In this document: one piece after another, positions 55,315-63,241 of the stretch
How positions within the stretch are numbered: the first letter of the stretch is position 1
Layout of the letters: each line of letters begins with the position of its first letter
Source: Bacteroides caecigallinarum
GTDB lineage: Bacteria > Bacteroidota > Bacteroidia > Bacteroidales > Bacteroidaceae
Direction of reading: 5' to 3'
Assembly: GCF_021531075.1 (NCBI RefSeq)
Contig: NZ_JADYTJ010000007.1
Span: 1-64,000 of the forward strand
Length of the DNA: 64,000 nt
Position numbers and translations under genes: made by a program
Notes under the pieces: generated by a model
Database searches by the model: none
Told to the model about the DNA's origin: nothing
What the model saw: the letters and a program-made list of their open reading frames with translations, nothing else

Positions 55315-55341
55315 TTCCCCTCCACTCTTCAGGGAGGGGAA
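55315..55341 (-). promoter_or_regulatory. Hairpin holding the DUF5053 ribosome site
   Basis: On the minus strand TTCCCCTCC pairs with GGAGGGGAA, the latter being the only Shine-Dalgarno-like sequence before ATG 55296. It may restrain translation or stop read-through from the upstream gene. Confidence 0.5.
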
Positions 55342-55346
55342 CTGTT

Positions 55347-55544
55347 TTACTCTTCAAGTTCTTTCAATCTCTTTTCGAGTGCCTCTATCAGGCGGTCAAG
55401 CCTTAATTTTTCATCGAGGAAAGCGTTTGCTTTTTCTTCACTCATGTTTTCGGTGTTCTCAAAAGCCCATTTCATCATCTTCAGATTAAGCTTTGCTTCT
55501 GTCAGCTTTTGAGAAAGTAATAATACTTCATCTTTTTTCTCCAT
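55347..55544 (-). CDS. Small coiled-coil protein
   Basis: 65 residues, almost all heptad-like helix (LTEAKLNLKMMKWAFENTEN; LRLDRLIEALEKRLKELEE). First gene of the minus-strand operon. No family recognised. Confidence 0.65.
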   Translation of the reverse strand: MEKKDEVLLLSQKLTEAKLNLKMMKWAFENTENMSEEKANAFLDEKLRLDRLIEALEKRLKELEE

Positions 55545-55568
55545 TGCCTTTATTTTTATTGAACACTA

Positions 55569-55626
55569 CAAAGATACATAGTAATTTTGTTATGTGCAAG
55601 TTTTTTACATAATAAATTTACTATGT
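55569..55626 (-). promoter_or_regulatory. Minus-strand promoter within a 20-bp inverted repeat operator
   Basis: On the minus strand: CTTG (55600-55597), 20 nt, TATCTTTG (55576-55569). ACATAG-type 20-nt arms at 55576-55595 and 55607-55626 match at 17 of 20 positions in inverted orientation, 11 nt apart, covering the spacer and upstream region. Likely an operator for a prophage repressor. Confidence 0.65.
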
Positions 55627-55649
55627 TGTATTTTTTTTCTTCCTTTTCT

Positions 55650-55680
55650 TTTGCTATCCCAAAACAAATCCATAATTTTG
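55650..55680 (+). promoter_or_regulatory. Host-type promoter (CTTTTCTTTTGC class)
   Basis: TTTG (55650-55653), 19 nt, TAATTTTG (55673-55680), before the structured leader of the next gene. Confidence 0.75.
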
Positions 55681-55706
55681 AATAGCCGAATATAAACCTT
55701 TTGTTT

Positions 55707-55781
55707 CATCCCCTCATATCGTGTAACCCGTATTCAATCGGGTTCCGGGTGGTTCCGGTCGGCGCACGGTATGGGGGGATG
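55707..55781 (+). promoter_or_regulatory. Structured mRNA leader, three-way junction family (copy 2)
   Basis: A 17-bp closing helix (55707-55723 with 55765-55781) encloses AACCCG-TATTCAAT-CGGGTT (55725-55744) and CCGG-GTGGTT-CCGG (55745-55758), then TCGGC. Loops match copy 1 (39892-39971), but the helix sequence is entirely different and still pairs. The 3' strand holds the ribosome site GGGGGGATG, 12 nt before ATG 55794. Confidence 0.8.
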
Positions 55782-55793
55782 ACTTTTTTTTAT

Positions 55794-56216
55794 ATGAATA
55801 TTAAACAGATAGAGATTGGTAACCTTATATTGGACTATCTTAAAGATAGGGGTTATTCATCGTACGATGATTTGAGCGAGTATATTATGGATAGTGGCTA
55901 TGACTATTCAGACTTCTTGTATGTCTTCCAGATGATGAGAGATGATTTTAAATTCATTGCCGATTGGAGTGCTGGTGTTGATGTAAAGCTTACTTACGAA
56001 GGTTTGAAAATATCTGTCAATGGATTTAGTGATTTCATGAATCAGGAAAGGAAAAGAGAAGAAACTAAGGATAAGGTCAGCAGGACAACTTTGTATTCCA
56101 ATTATCTTAATATTGCTAATTTGATATTGACCGTGCTTGCCTTTATAACAGGAATCCTGCTATCAGACCCAATAAAAGGGATAATAGGTAAATTGTTCTC
56201 CACATTTTCATCCTAA
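55794..56216 (+). CDS. Winged-helix-like protein with C-terminal membrane segment
   Basis: 140 residues from ATG 55794 (MNIKQIEIGNLILDYLKDRG). The first 80 residues look like a winged helix (YSSYDDLSEYIMDSGYDYSD; VKLTYEGLKISVNGF) and the last 40 include a membrane helix (LILTVLAFITGILL). Accessory gene under the folded leader; function unknown. Overlaps a minus-strand gene at the 3' end. Confidence 0.6.
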   Translation: MNIKQIEIGNLILDYLKDRGYSSYDDLSEYIMDSGYDYSDFLYVFQMMRDDFKFIADWSAGVDVKLTYEGLKISVNGFSDFMNQERKREETKDKVSRTTLYSNYLNIANLILTVLAFITGILLSDPIKGIIGKLFSTFSS

Positions 56217-56283
56217 CTATTTCGAGGTTGATTTTAGCCGTATTCTCTTTCAACTGTTCTATTTCCTTTTCGATGCTTGTCAT
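56143..56283 (-). CDS. Possible small coiled-coil membrane protein
   Basis: 46 residues from ATG 56283 (MTSIEKEIEQLKENTAKINL) ending in a membrane helix (IYLLSLLLGLIAGFLL), XhlA-like in form. It overlaps the end of the facing gene by 74 bp, and no clear promoter is seen. It explains the otherwise empty 56217-56283. Confidence 0.45.
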   Translation of the reverse strand: MTSIEKEIEQLKENTAKINLEIVRMKMWRTIYLLSLLLGLIAGFLL

Positions 56284-56321
56284 TGTTTTTGCCTCATTTT
56301 CTACAAAAATAAGGCTTTTCT

Positions 56322-56352
56322 TTTGCCAATCCAAAATAAATCCATATATTTG
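56322..56352 (+). promoter_or_regulatory. Host-type promoter (CTTTTCTTTTGC class)
   Basis: TTTG (56322-56325), 19 nt, TATATTTG (56345-56352), next to the leader of cassette copy 2. Confidence 0.75.
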
Positions 56353-56355
56353 TAT

Positions 56356-56584
56356 CGACTTCCATTTGATACAGGCGACGACGGCTCGCCAATTAGTTTT
56401 GCTGCGGGCATTTTTTATGTCCTTAGCTTATGCTATATAACTTATAGGTTCCGACCCCCGTGTGGAGTGTTAATGCACCCACTGCCTGTATCAGGTGGAA
56501 GTCAACGGGAAAGCGGGACCTTTTTTTGTACCCTTTCCCGTATTAATTAATTTTATTGTTTCATTTTAAATGACTTCCAAAATG
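56356..56584 (+). promoter_or_regulatory. Switch-like structured mRNA leader, copy 2
   Basis: Closing helix 56356-56376 with 56484-56504, 20 of 21 paired. Compared with copy 1, seven helix positions changed on each side and pairing is kept. The inner hairpin changed GCG/CGC to GTG/CAC. TGACTTCCA at 56571-56579, before ATG 56582, again matches the 5' strand and pairs 9 of 9 with 56496-56504. ACGGGAAAG/CTTTCCCGT is conserved. Confidence 0.85.
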
Positions 56585-56872
56585 AAGAAACAAACAATCG
56601 CACCTGCACAACAGGCAGGTTTCAGCACATTAGAGATGTGGCTGAATCGTGAAAACAAGTTATTCACAGAATTATTTGCCGATAAAGGCGAGTCTATCAC
56701 CAACAGAAAGATGCTGCTCGATATGCAGCTTATGCTTTCCCTTGTTGTTCTTCTGACATTCAATTTTGTCAATCCTCTCATGACTCTTATTTGTGCGCTT
56801 TGGTTCGGAACAGCGGCATTGCTGGTAAAGAAGTATGATGATACTGATATCCAGAAAGGGGGTACAAAATGA
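56582..56872 (+). CDS. Small membrane protein of duplicated cassette (copy 2)
   Basis: 96 residues with the same start and membrane segments as the protein at 42178 (changes such as LILSL to LMLSL). ATG 56582 follows the leader's TGACTTCCA. Overlaps the next gene by 4 bp. Confidence 0.75.
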   Translation: MKKQTIAPAQQAGFSTLEMWLNRENKLFTELFADKGESITNRKMLLDMQLMLSLVVLLTFNFVNPLMTLICALWFGTAALLVKKYDDTDIQKGGTK

Positions 56873-57090
56873 CAAACCTTAATAATCTTACTCCGGAACA
56901 GCTTGAAATTATTCAAGAATGGCGTGATTGTGGTGCAGCAGCTGCATGTCGTGATCTTGACGAAGTAATGCATTTCCTTATACAACCGATACGTGAACCT
57001 GAATCTGACGAAGTTCTTCGTATGCTTCAGAATCTTTTAGCCATTCGTCATGAACTCGAAGCGTTTATATCAGACAGAAAGGAGGCATGA
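56869..57090 (+). CDS. Small helical protein of duplicated cassette (copy 2)
   Basis: 73 residues, homologous to the protein at 42465 but with a diverged C-terminus (EAFISDRKEA). Overlaps the membrane-protein gene by 4 bp. Confidence 0.7.
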   Translation: MTNLNNLTPEQLEIIQEWRDCGAAAACRDLDEVMHFLIQPIREPESDEVLRMLQNLLAIRHELEAFISDRKEA

Positions 57091-57091
57091 A

Positions 57092-57304
57092 ATGAAACTT
57101 ATATATGAACTTTGTGGTTTCGATACTGTTTCTTCTGCCTTATTAATGGCTATGGAAATTCGTTCTGAAACAGGTCTTGAACCGGAAAGAATTGTGATGG
57201 ATGACGGCACTTCTGTAGCCCTTAATCTTAAAGATTTCAAGCAGCTGCAAAAAGGTGAATTGTCGGATCAGGAATATATAGCAAAACACCGTATAATCAG
57301 ATAA
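57092..57304 (+). CDS. Third small protein of duplicated cassette (copy 2)
   Basis: 70 residues, homologous to the protein at 42695. ATG 57092 is preceded by AAAGGAGGC. Here it no longer overlaps the previous stop but starts 1 bp after it. Confidence 0.7.
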   Translation: MKLIYELCGFDTVSSALLMAMEIRSETGLEPERIVMDDGTSVALNLKDFKQLQKGELSDQEYIAKHRIIR

Positions 57305-57333
57305 TTTTTTTATTGCATTTTTTTTTATTTTTC

Positions 57334-57393
57334 CCCCGCTCCGGCGGGGTTTTTTTATGTCCTTTTCTTTCGTGTCTGTAATTCTTACTTTTG
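57334..57393 (+). promoter_or_regulatory. Terminator fused to the fibre operon promoter
   Basis: Terminator CCCCGC-TCCG-GCGGGG with T7 (57335-57357), then TCCTTT at 57360-57365 and TACTTTTG at 57386-57393 (CC to TA 25 nt). Confidence 0.8.
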
Positions 57394-57398
57394 TGATT

Positions 57399-57671
57399 AT
57401 GAAAGTCTATGATGCAATCCGTCAGATGGAAGAGCTTACCAAAGCAGGTAAGACCTTCTCTTTTTCTTTCATGTCGTATAGTTACGACAAGAATGTATCT
57501 CATGGCCCGGTTACTGTTCTTCATGCGAAGCTGCTTCCTTCGAATCGTAAGGAACGTAATCAGTATTCTGATTACATGCTTCGTTACCGCGATATGGATA
57601 CTTACGAGGATAAAATGTGTTGGCAGCCATTGCTGCTCGAGTTTAACGGTGAACAGCTTGATTTAGTATGA
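57399..57671 (+). CDS. Small phage protein before the tail fibre
   Basis: 90 residues from ATG 57399 (MKVYDAIRQMEELTKAGKTF). The upstream ATG 57357 lies in the promoter, so it is excluded; the start codon is 5 nt beyond the -7 box, which suggests a leaderless mRNA. Overlaps the fibre gene by 4 bp. No family recognised. Confidence 0.65.
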   Translation: MKVYDAIRQMEELTKAGKTFSFSFMSYSYDKNVSHGPVTVLHAKLLPSNRKERNQYSDYMLRYRDMDTYEDKMCWQPLLLEFNGEQLDLV

Positions 57672-60600
57672 GCGAAGATATAAACAAACAGACATCTCCG
57701 GATATTGATACTGATTATGAATCTATAGTCCCATGGAATGGCGAGCATGATACAGGTTATGATGCTCGAACTAAACTTGACCGTAATTTTTCAAGGATTA
57801 AGAATTCTTTTCTTAACGTTATATCCTTTTTTAATAATGCTATATCTAAATTAGATGAACATTTTTTATTCAAGGATCAAGAAGATTCTACTCTTTATCT
57901 TTTGAAACTATTGGGTGGTGTTCGCATAGGTAAGCACCTGACTATTGGTGATTTTATTACAGGTATAACAGGTGGATATATAGATGAAAAAGGTAAAGCT
58001 GAATTAGAATCATTGTACCTTCGTTCTGATTTGATTGTTCCTTATATCCGTTACAATTTTATGACTTATTATGCCGGATATAATCTTATATCTCCTGGCG
58101 GCGGATTAAAGATTAAAGAAATTGTAGATAATGGTGATGGAAGTTGGACTATAACTCCTGACCTTGACGAAGGTATTCCTTGCGGACAGTTTAAGGATGA
58201 TATTCTCCTCGGCTATTGGTACGATAAAACTGCTACTGGTGATTTTGTCGGCTACAAAAAGGTACAGTTCCTTGTAGGCGAAGTTGATTATAATGCTAAG
58301 ACATTCGTTATGACAGCACGTCCGGGTACTGATGCTGTACCTGTTGTGGGCATGAAGCTTGGGCAGACCGGAAACTTCACTAATACAGACCGTCAGACTT
58401 ATATGATTCTTGATACAAGGGACGGTAACAATAATATAACATTCTTTGACAACGCGAATACATGGGATCCGGAACCAGCTCAAGAAAAAAGCTGGCTTGG
58501 AAAGAAGAAAGGTAGGAGAATTGCAGGTATTGATGCTGATAATTATTCTGCTGTTCTGCAGAATATAATCATGTCAGGTATGATATTTCAGATTGACGAA
58601 CTGACTGGTGAAAGTGTGCGTGTGCCTCTATGGAAAGGTATATGGAAGCCCGGCAAGTATGCGTATTACAATGAGGTGTCTCACAATGGATCACGCTATC
58701 TATGTATTAATACCAAAGGCACAGAACAGGAACCAGGTACTGGTACAGACTGGCTACTGACCATTGAAAAAGGTCAAGACGGTGCGCCAGGTTTGTCTGT
58801 TATTGGCGGTGGACACTGGGAAGCTAGCAAAACACCTTATGCTGCCAATACTTTGGTTACTTTGTATAACTGTGTATTTATTTCTAATGTTGAAACTTCA
58901 GAACCACCTTTGGCTATAGCTAGGTTTAAGAACGGCAATTACAGACGTAAGCGTGACGGCGGTTATATTTTGGCGGGTAAGTATGTCGATTTTACTGTTC
59001 ATCATGATTGGACTATGCTTCTCGACGGCCGTGAGCTGAAGGGTACGAGCATTACGTTTTTAGGTAGCTTCGCTTCTGCACCTTCTAATCCTGTTGAAGG
59101 AAATTCTTACTATAATACAATCGATAAGTGCACATACATATATCGTAATGGTATATGGATGATAATGGTAAGCGATGGCAAGGACGGCCGTGACTATGAG
59201 TGGATATATACTCGTAATAATATTATAGCTGATATTCCGGTTAAGCCTGACAGTCAACAGCAGGATGACTATGTTCCTGAGGGTTGGACTGATAATTTTC
59301 TGGGTGTATCCGCAGAATATCAAGTCGAATGGGCGTGTAAACGTACTAAGAAGGATGGTACTTGGAGCGATTGGAATACACCTGCAGTAATACATCGTTG
59401 GAGTAAAGATGGTGAAAATGCTATAGTTGCTGATCTTGACAATGAGATGGTGAATTGTGCGCTTACTTATGATGGTAAGGCTTATAAGGCTCAGACATGG
59501 ATAACTAACGTGACTATGTGGTATGGTACAGAAGCGACAGAGCTTCAGTCTTTGACTGTTACACAACCTTCAGGTTTTACTGTTTCAGCAGATAAGTCGA
59601 ATGGGCGTGTTACTGTAAGCGTAGCTCAAGGAACAGCAGTTGCAGAAACTACCAATATAGAGATTACTCTTGTCGCTCAGATATCCGGTCAGAATTATGA
59701 ACGAAAGCTGACATTTACCATTGCCGGTATTCGTGCTGGTGCTACAGGCGCAGATGCAGTATTGTATTCTTTAGTTCCTTCTGTGACTTCAGTAACTAAA
59801 GATAAGAACGGTAGCTACAGTGTAGCTTCTGTATCATGTAAACGACAGAAAACAGTGGGTAGTTCTATTACTGATACTACAGAAGGTCAATTGAAATATA
59901 GCCTCGATGGTGGTGCAGAAGTTGTGCTGGAAAATGGTGTTGGTATTTCTCCTGCTAATTTTAACAGATACATTAAGTTCATTTTCTATGTGTCCGGAAA
60001 GATTGTAGATATAGAAAATGTTCCACTGATATCAGATGGGCATGATGGTGCCCAAGGTGAACCTGGTACCGGACTTAATCCTAGAGGACATTGGACTGCC
60101 GGTGCAGTACCATTTTATAAAAATGACCTGGTTAATTTCGCTTACGGTACATTTGTCGCTCTTCGTGAGACATCAGAACCGCCTTTAGCTATAGCTAGGT
60201 TTAAGAACGGGAACTATCGTAGAAAACCTGATGGTGGCTATATCTTGGCAGGTAATTCTGCTAATATGACAGTACATTCTGACTGGCAGATGATGACACC
60301 TCCAGATCAGAATGCCAGCTATTGGTTGGATAGTCCAGTATCATCTATTGGCATAAGCAGTGTCGGTAATCCGTCTCCTTCTTCCGTTCAGGTGACATGC
60401 CGAATGAGTATTCACGGTAGCACTCAGTTATGTGGTCTGTTTTACCTTGTCGCACGGAAATACAATGGTTCATGGCTCAGTCATGTATCTACAGTCAAGG
60501 GTTATACTATCACAGTTCCGGCGACAGGTGGATATACTCAATTTGCTGTTCGTGCTTACAGAACTTCGGCTGATGCTAATGCCTGGAATGATAACTATGT

Positions 60601-61480
60601 ATGTGAAAAGGGTATAGGCGTTTCTGTTGATGGTATGAAAGGGGAAGATGGCGCTGATAGTGCTTTCCTGTACGATAATGGCCCTTGGAAGTCTGGTACT
60701 ACATACGTATGGAATGATACCAGACGTGATAAGGTTATACACCCTTTCGATGGTGTGTATTACAATTTCCTGGTTAAAGCAAAAGGAATGAGTGTCACTG
60801 CAGCGCCTTCGTCGATAACAGGTGACGCAAATTGGGAAGCTGCTAATAAGTTCGTGAATATTGCTACTGATTCGCTATTTGCTGACGGTGCGAATATCGC
60901 TAACTTCATGTTCAAGAATGGTGTTATGCGGTCACAGGATGAGACGAATGGCGTAGCAAATATGATATTAGATGGAAAAACAGGTTATTTCCACTGCAGC
61001 AATGTAGACATTACAGGCACGGTTAACGCAACAGGCGGTTCTTTCAAGAATGTTACTTTTTCAACGGCTGAATCAGGTGATAGAGTGATTATAGATGCTT
61101 CTACTAACTCTATTAAAATGATGAGTGGGGATTATTTGGTCGGAAACTTCTTCTTTTACGGTTACGGTGGTTATAAGTCTGCACAATTATATGTCAATAA
61201 TAATTCAGGTGAATTTAGTGAGTTCCGTCCTGGAGATATCGTTACAACTACTAAACGTACTTCAAGTTCAGAAATGATAGAGTGTCAAATGAACGCTGCT
61301 TTAAGGGTCCAGAATTTGTCTGATTATAGGTCTATAACTATATCAGATAATTCTATACAAATTTATGACGGACAAACTTATACTGGATTTACAGGCATTT
61401 TTACAGCTATGACAAGTCAATATACTAATGGCAAAGTGTATGTGAAAAATGGTATTATATATAAAGTAGAACAAAAATAA
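57668..61480 (+). CDS. Large tail fibre / receptor-binding protein
   Basis: 1270 residues. N-terminal tail-attachment region (about 1-370); a module at about 374-455 (VIGGGHWEASKTPYAANTLV; ETSEPPLAIARFKNGNYRRK) repeated at about 799-880 (LNPRGHWTAGAVPFYKNDLV); Ig-like beta domains between (SLTVTQPSGFTVSADKSNGR); collagen-like turns such as GAQGEPG; C-terminal coiled coil and beta tip. Typical of Bacteroidales phage fibres. Confidence 0.82.
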   Translation: MSEDINKQTSPDIDTDYESIVPWNGEHDTGYDARTKLDRNFSRIKNSFLNVISFFNNAISKLDEHFLFKDQEDSTLYLLKLLGGVRIGKHLTIGDFITGITGGYIDEKGKAELESLYLRSDLIVPYIRYNFMTYYAGYNLISPGGGLKIKEIVDNGDGSWTITPDLDEGIPCGQFKDDILLGYWYDKTATGDFVGYKKVQFLVGEVDYNAKTFVMTARPGTDAVPVVGMKLGQTGNFTNTDRQTYMILDTRDGNNNITFFDNANTWDPEPAQEKSWLGKKKGRRIAGIDADNYSAVLQNIIMSGMIFQIDELTGESVRVPLWKGIWKPGKYAYYNEVSHNGSRYLCINTKGTEQEPGTGTDWLLTIEKGQDGAPGLSVIGGGHWEASKTPYAANTLVTLYNCVFISNVETSEPPLAIARFKNGNYRRKRDGGYILAGKYVDFTVHHDWTMLLDGRELKGTSITFLGSFASAPSNPVEGNSYYNTIDKCTYIYRNGIWMIMVSDGKDGRDYEWIYTRNNIIADIPVKPDSQQQDDYVPEGWTDNFLGVSAEYQVEWACKRTKKDGTWSDWNTPAVIHRWSKDGENAIVADLDNEMVNCALTYDGKAYKAQTWITNVTMWYGTEATELQSLTVTQPSGFTVSADKSNGRVTVSVAQGTAVAETTNIEITLVAQISGQNYERKLTFTIAGIRAGATGADAVLYSLVPSVTSVTKDKNGSYSVASVSCKRQKTVGSSITDTTEGQLKYSLDGGAEVVLENGVGISPANFNRYIKFIFYVSGKIVDIENVPLISDGHDGAQGEPGTGLNPRGHWTAGAVPFYKNDLVNFAYGTFVALRETSEPPLAIARFKNGNYRRKPDGGYILAGNSANMTVHSDWQMMTPPDQNASYWLDSPVSSIGISSVGNPSPSSVQVTCRMSIHGSTQLCGLFYLVARKYNGSWLSHVSTVKGYTITVPATGGYTQFAVRAYRTSADANAWNDNYVCEKGIGVSVDGMKGEDGADSAFLYDNGPWKSGTTYVWNDTRRDKVIHPFDGVYYNFLVKAKGMSVTAAPSSITGDANWEAANKFVNIATDSLFADGANIANFMFKNGVMRSQDETNGVANMILDGKTGYFHCSNVDITGTVNATGGSFKNVTFSTAESGDRVIIDASTNSIKMMSGDYLVGNFFFYGYGGYKSAQLYVNNNSGEFSEFRPGDIVTTTKRTSSSEMIECQMNAALRVQNLSDYRSITISDNSIQIYDGQTYTGFTGIFTAMTSQYTNGKVYVKNGIIYKVEQK

Positions 61481-61487
61481 TTATCGT

Positions 61488-61772
61488 ATGAAAGTGAATT
61501 TTAAAAGAGTTAAATTTTATACCGGTATAGACCGGAAAACATGTATAGAGCAAGATACTAGTCTTGAAATTGCTAATTTGATATATCGTTATAGTGATAT
61601 CAGAGGTTTACGACTGGCTGAAAAAATATATCAGGCAGATGGTGACGTAGAAATTACAAATGAAGAAGCTGATCTTATTTGTAATCTAATGAATCAATAT
61701 GCCACTGCTATGACGATTGATGCAATTAATCATTTGTTTAACCATAATATTTTAAAAGATGAAAGAGTATAA
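61488..61772 (+). CDS. Small hypothetical phage protein
   Basis: 94 residues, helical (EEADLICNLMNQYATAMTID), 7 bp after the fibre gene. Could be a fibre assembly factor by position. Overlaps the next gene by 14 bp. Confidence 0.6.
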   Translation: MKVNFKRVKFYTGIDRKTCIEQDTSLEIANLIYRYSDIRGLRLAEKIYQADGDVEITNEEADLICNLMNQYATAMTIDAINHLFNHNILKDERV

Positions 61773-62082
61773 AAACCTTGAACAACAGCTCGGTATTGAT
61801 ACATCAAAATATCGTATCGTAGAAAAATCATTGTTGGATAGATATAATACAACATCTCCTGATAAGATTAATCCTGTATCATTCTTGTCTGAGACACCAG
61901 TATCAGCTACGCTTGTAGAATTGTCTTTGATTGAAGTTACTGTAGATGAATACAATACTCTATCTTTAGATGAAGCAATTTCTTCGTTGGCTAATAAGGC
62001 GTTTGTTGCAAGAGAGTATCAGGAAATAAGAAAAGTGATTAAAGAGATGCATGATAATGGTTCTATAGTAATAACTTTATAA
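61759..62082 (+). CDS. Small hypothetical phage protein
   Basis: 107 residues, acidic, alpha/beta (YKNLEQQLGIDTSKYRIVEK). Lies between the two fibre genes. No family recognised. Confidence 0.6.
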   Translation: MKEYKNLEQQLGIDTSKYRIVEKSLLDRYNTTSPDKINPVSFLSETPVSATLVELSLIEVTVDEYNTLSLDEAISSLANKAFVAREYQEIRKVIKEMHDNGSIVITL

Positions 62083-62096
62083 ATAAAATAAACAAT

Positions 62097-62768
62097 ATGA
62101 CTACATTAGATATGACACAGGTAGTAGGCTTACAAGCCGTAGATGCAGAAGGTAATGTAATTGGTACATTATCTGTTAATGACCTGACTGAATTAGTCGC
62201 AAAAAATCTTGTCGAGAGCACGCAAAATCAGGTAGTAGCTGCTCGATCAGTTAGTACACTCTCCGAAGCATCTACTCTTGCTGCTTCTGACGACTATGAG
62301 AACACTTTGCCTATCGACGCTAACCCTGCATCAGTGCGTACTCTTGATGCTGATGGTAACCCAAAACAGACAGCAATTTCGTCGTTGGCACAAGTTGTGG
62401 GAGGACTTATTACCAATACAAATTTTGTTTATGCTTCTAGCTCCGATACTGCTGTGCTTTATAAATTAAATATAAAATCGTGGGATAAAAATTTAATATT
62501 TGAGGTAGTTGGGGAGGGTAATTCCAACAAGGCAGATATTTTTTTAGTAATGTCTCAACATTATACTAATAGATATTGTTACAACAAAAATCAGCAGGGA
62601 AATACGAAATTTTATGGCGACAATGTTACTCCTACGCAATTATATATTTACGTCCCGGCATATTCTAAATTCATTGTCAGATTTATAAATCGTGTTCCGG
62701 CTGACAATACAATAACCCTCGAAGATGTAACTTCTACGGTAAGTACGTCAGATTTAGTTGAGCTGTGA
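62097..62768 (+). CDS. Variable tail fibre, current in-frame version (constant N-terminus + cassette A)
   Basis: 223 residues. Residues 1-100 (MTTLDMTQVVGLQAVDAEGN...AISSLAQ) form the constant part. At 62397-62407 (GTGGGAGGACT, coding V-G-G-L) the variable cassette A starts (ITNTNFVYASSSDTAVLYKL) and ends at 62768. Alternative C-termini for the same position lie at 62794, 63628 (reversed) and 63637. A receptor-binding adhesin is the natural reading. Confidence 0.75.
   Translation: MTTLDMTQVVGLQAVDAEGNVIGTLSVNDLTELVAKNLVESTQNQVVAARSVSTLSEASTLAASDDYENTLPIDANPASVRTLDADGNPKQTAISSLAQVVGGLITNTNFVYASSSDTAVLYKLNIKSWDKNLIFEVVGEGNSNKADIFLVMSQHYTNRYCYNKNQQGNTKFYGDNVTPTQLYIYVPAYSKFIVRFINRVPADNTITLEDVTSTVSTSDLVEL
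62397..62407 (+). repeat. Shufflon recombination site 1 (direct)
   Basis: GTGGGAGGACT within the fibre gene, read V-G-G-L. It marks the border between constant and variable parts. Confidence 0.8.
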
Positions 62769-62775
62769 TTAAAAA

Positions 62776-62804
62776 TCCTCCCACTTGATCCGGGTGGGAG
62801 AACT
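62776..62804. repeat. Shufflon site pair 2 (back-to-back)
   Basis: GTGGGAGGA on the minus strand (62784-62776) and GTGGGAGAACT on the plus strand (62794-62804), separated by 9 nt. The plus site starts cassette B as V-G-E-L. Confidence 0.75.
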
Positions 62805-63204
62805 GTTAACTGGAGGGTTATTTATCCGTAAGATTGTAATTGGTGGAAATTTCTGTTTAAAAATAGCGAAATCGTCAATTTACAAAAATACAATTCTATT
62901 ATGTGGAGGAAGATATAGTTCTGTGGTAGATAAGAGCCTATTTAGAAAAATACAAGGCGATGAAACTAATATGTACATTCTTGAGATAATAGATGGTGAT
63001 AAGGACCCACAAGCACATGAAGATAATGATTACTTATACATCGGATTAGTAGGGGGGCTTGATAACGATAGTGGAGCCAATAACCATGGATTTCTAATAA
63101 GTCCTAATAATGTAGATTTTGAATATGCTTCTTTTGATAGTGAAATTGCTATAAAAGCATTGCCTACTGTTCCAATTAATGTAACAACACCTTTGACGAA
63201 ATAG
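62794..63204 (+). pseudogene. Silent fibre cassette B
   Basis: An open frame without a proper start that begins V-G-E-L at the recombination site (then LTGGLFIRKIVIGGNFCLKI) and ends INVTTPLTK. About 136 codons, similar in size and beta-rich makeup to cassette A. Not a decayed gene but a promoterless alternative C-terminus that recombination could bring into use. Confidence 0.72.
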
Positions 63205-63207
63205 CAT

Positions 63208-63237
63208 ATAGGAGACTACATACAGTCTCCTATATAT
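63208..63237. terminator. Bidirectional hairpin between cassettes B and C
   Basis: ATATAGGAGACT and AGTCTCCTATAT pair perfectly (12 bp, loop ACATAC) between two facing stop codons; it can end transcription from either orientation of the segment. Confidence 0.75.
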
Positions 63238-63241
63238 AATA

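Larger units (their letters stand above)
56315..57365 (+). repeat. Duplicated cassette, copy 2
   Basis: Repeats the order of 41911-42997: host-type promoter, switch-like leader, three overlapping small genes, terminator, phage-type promoter. Most protein changes are conservative (for example ISLNLEDF to VALNLKDF), indicating selection on both copies. Confidence 0.85.
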
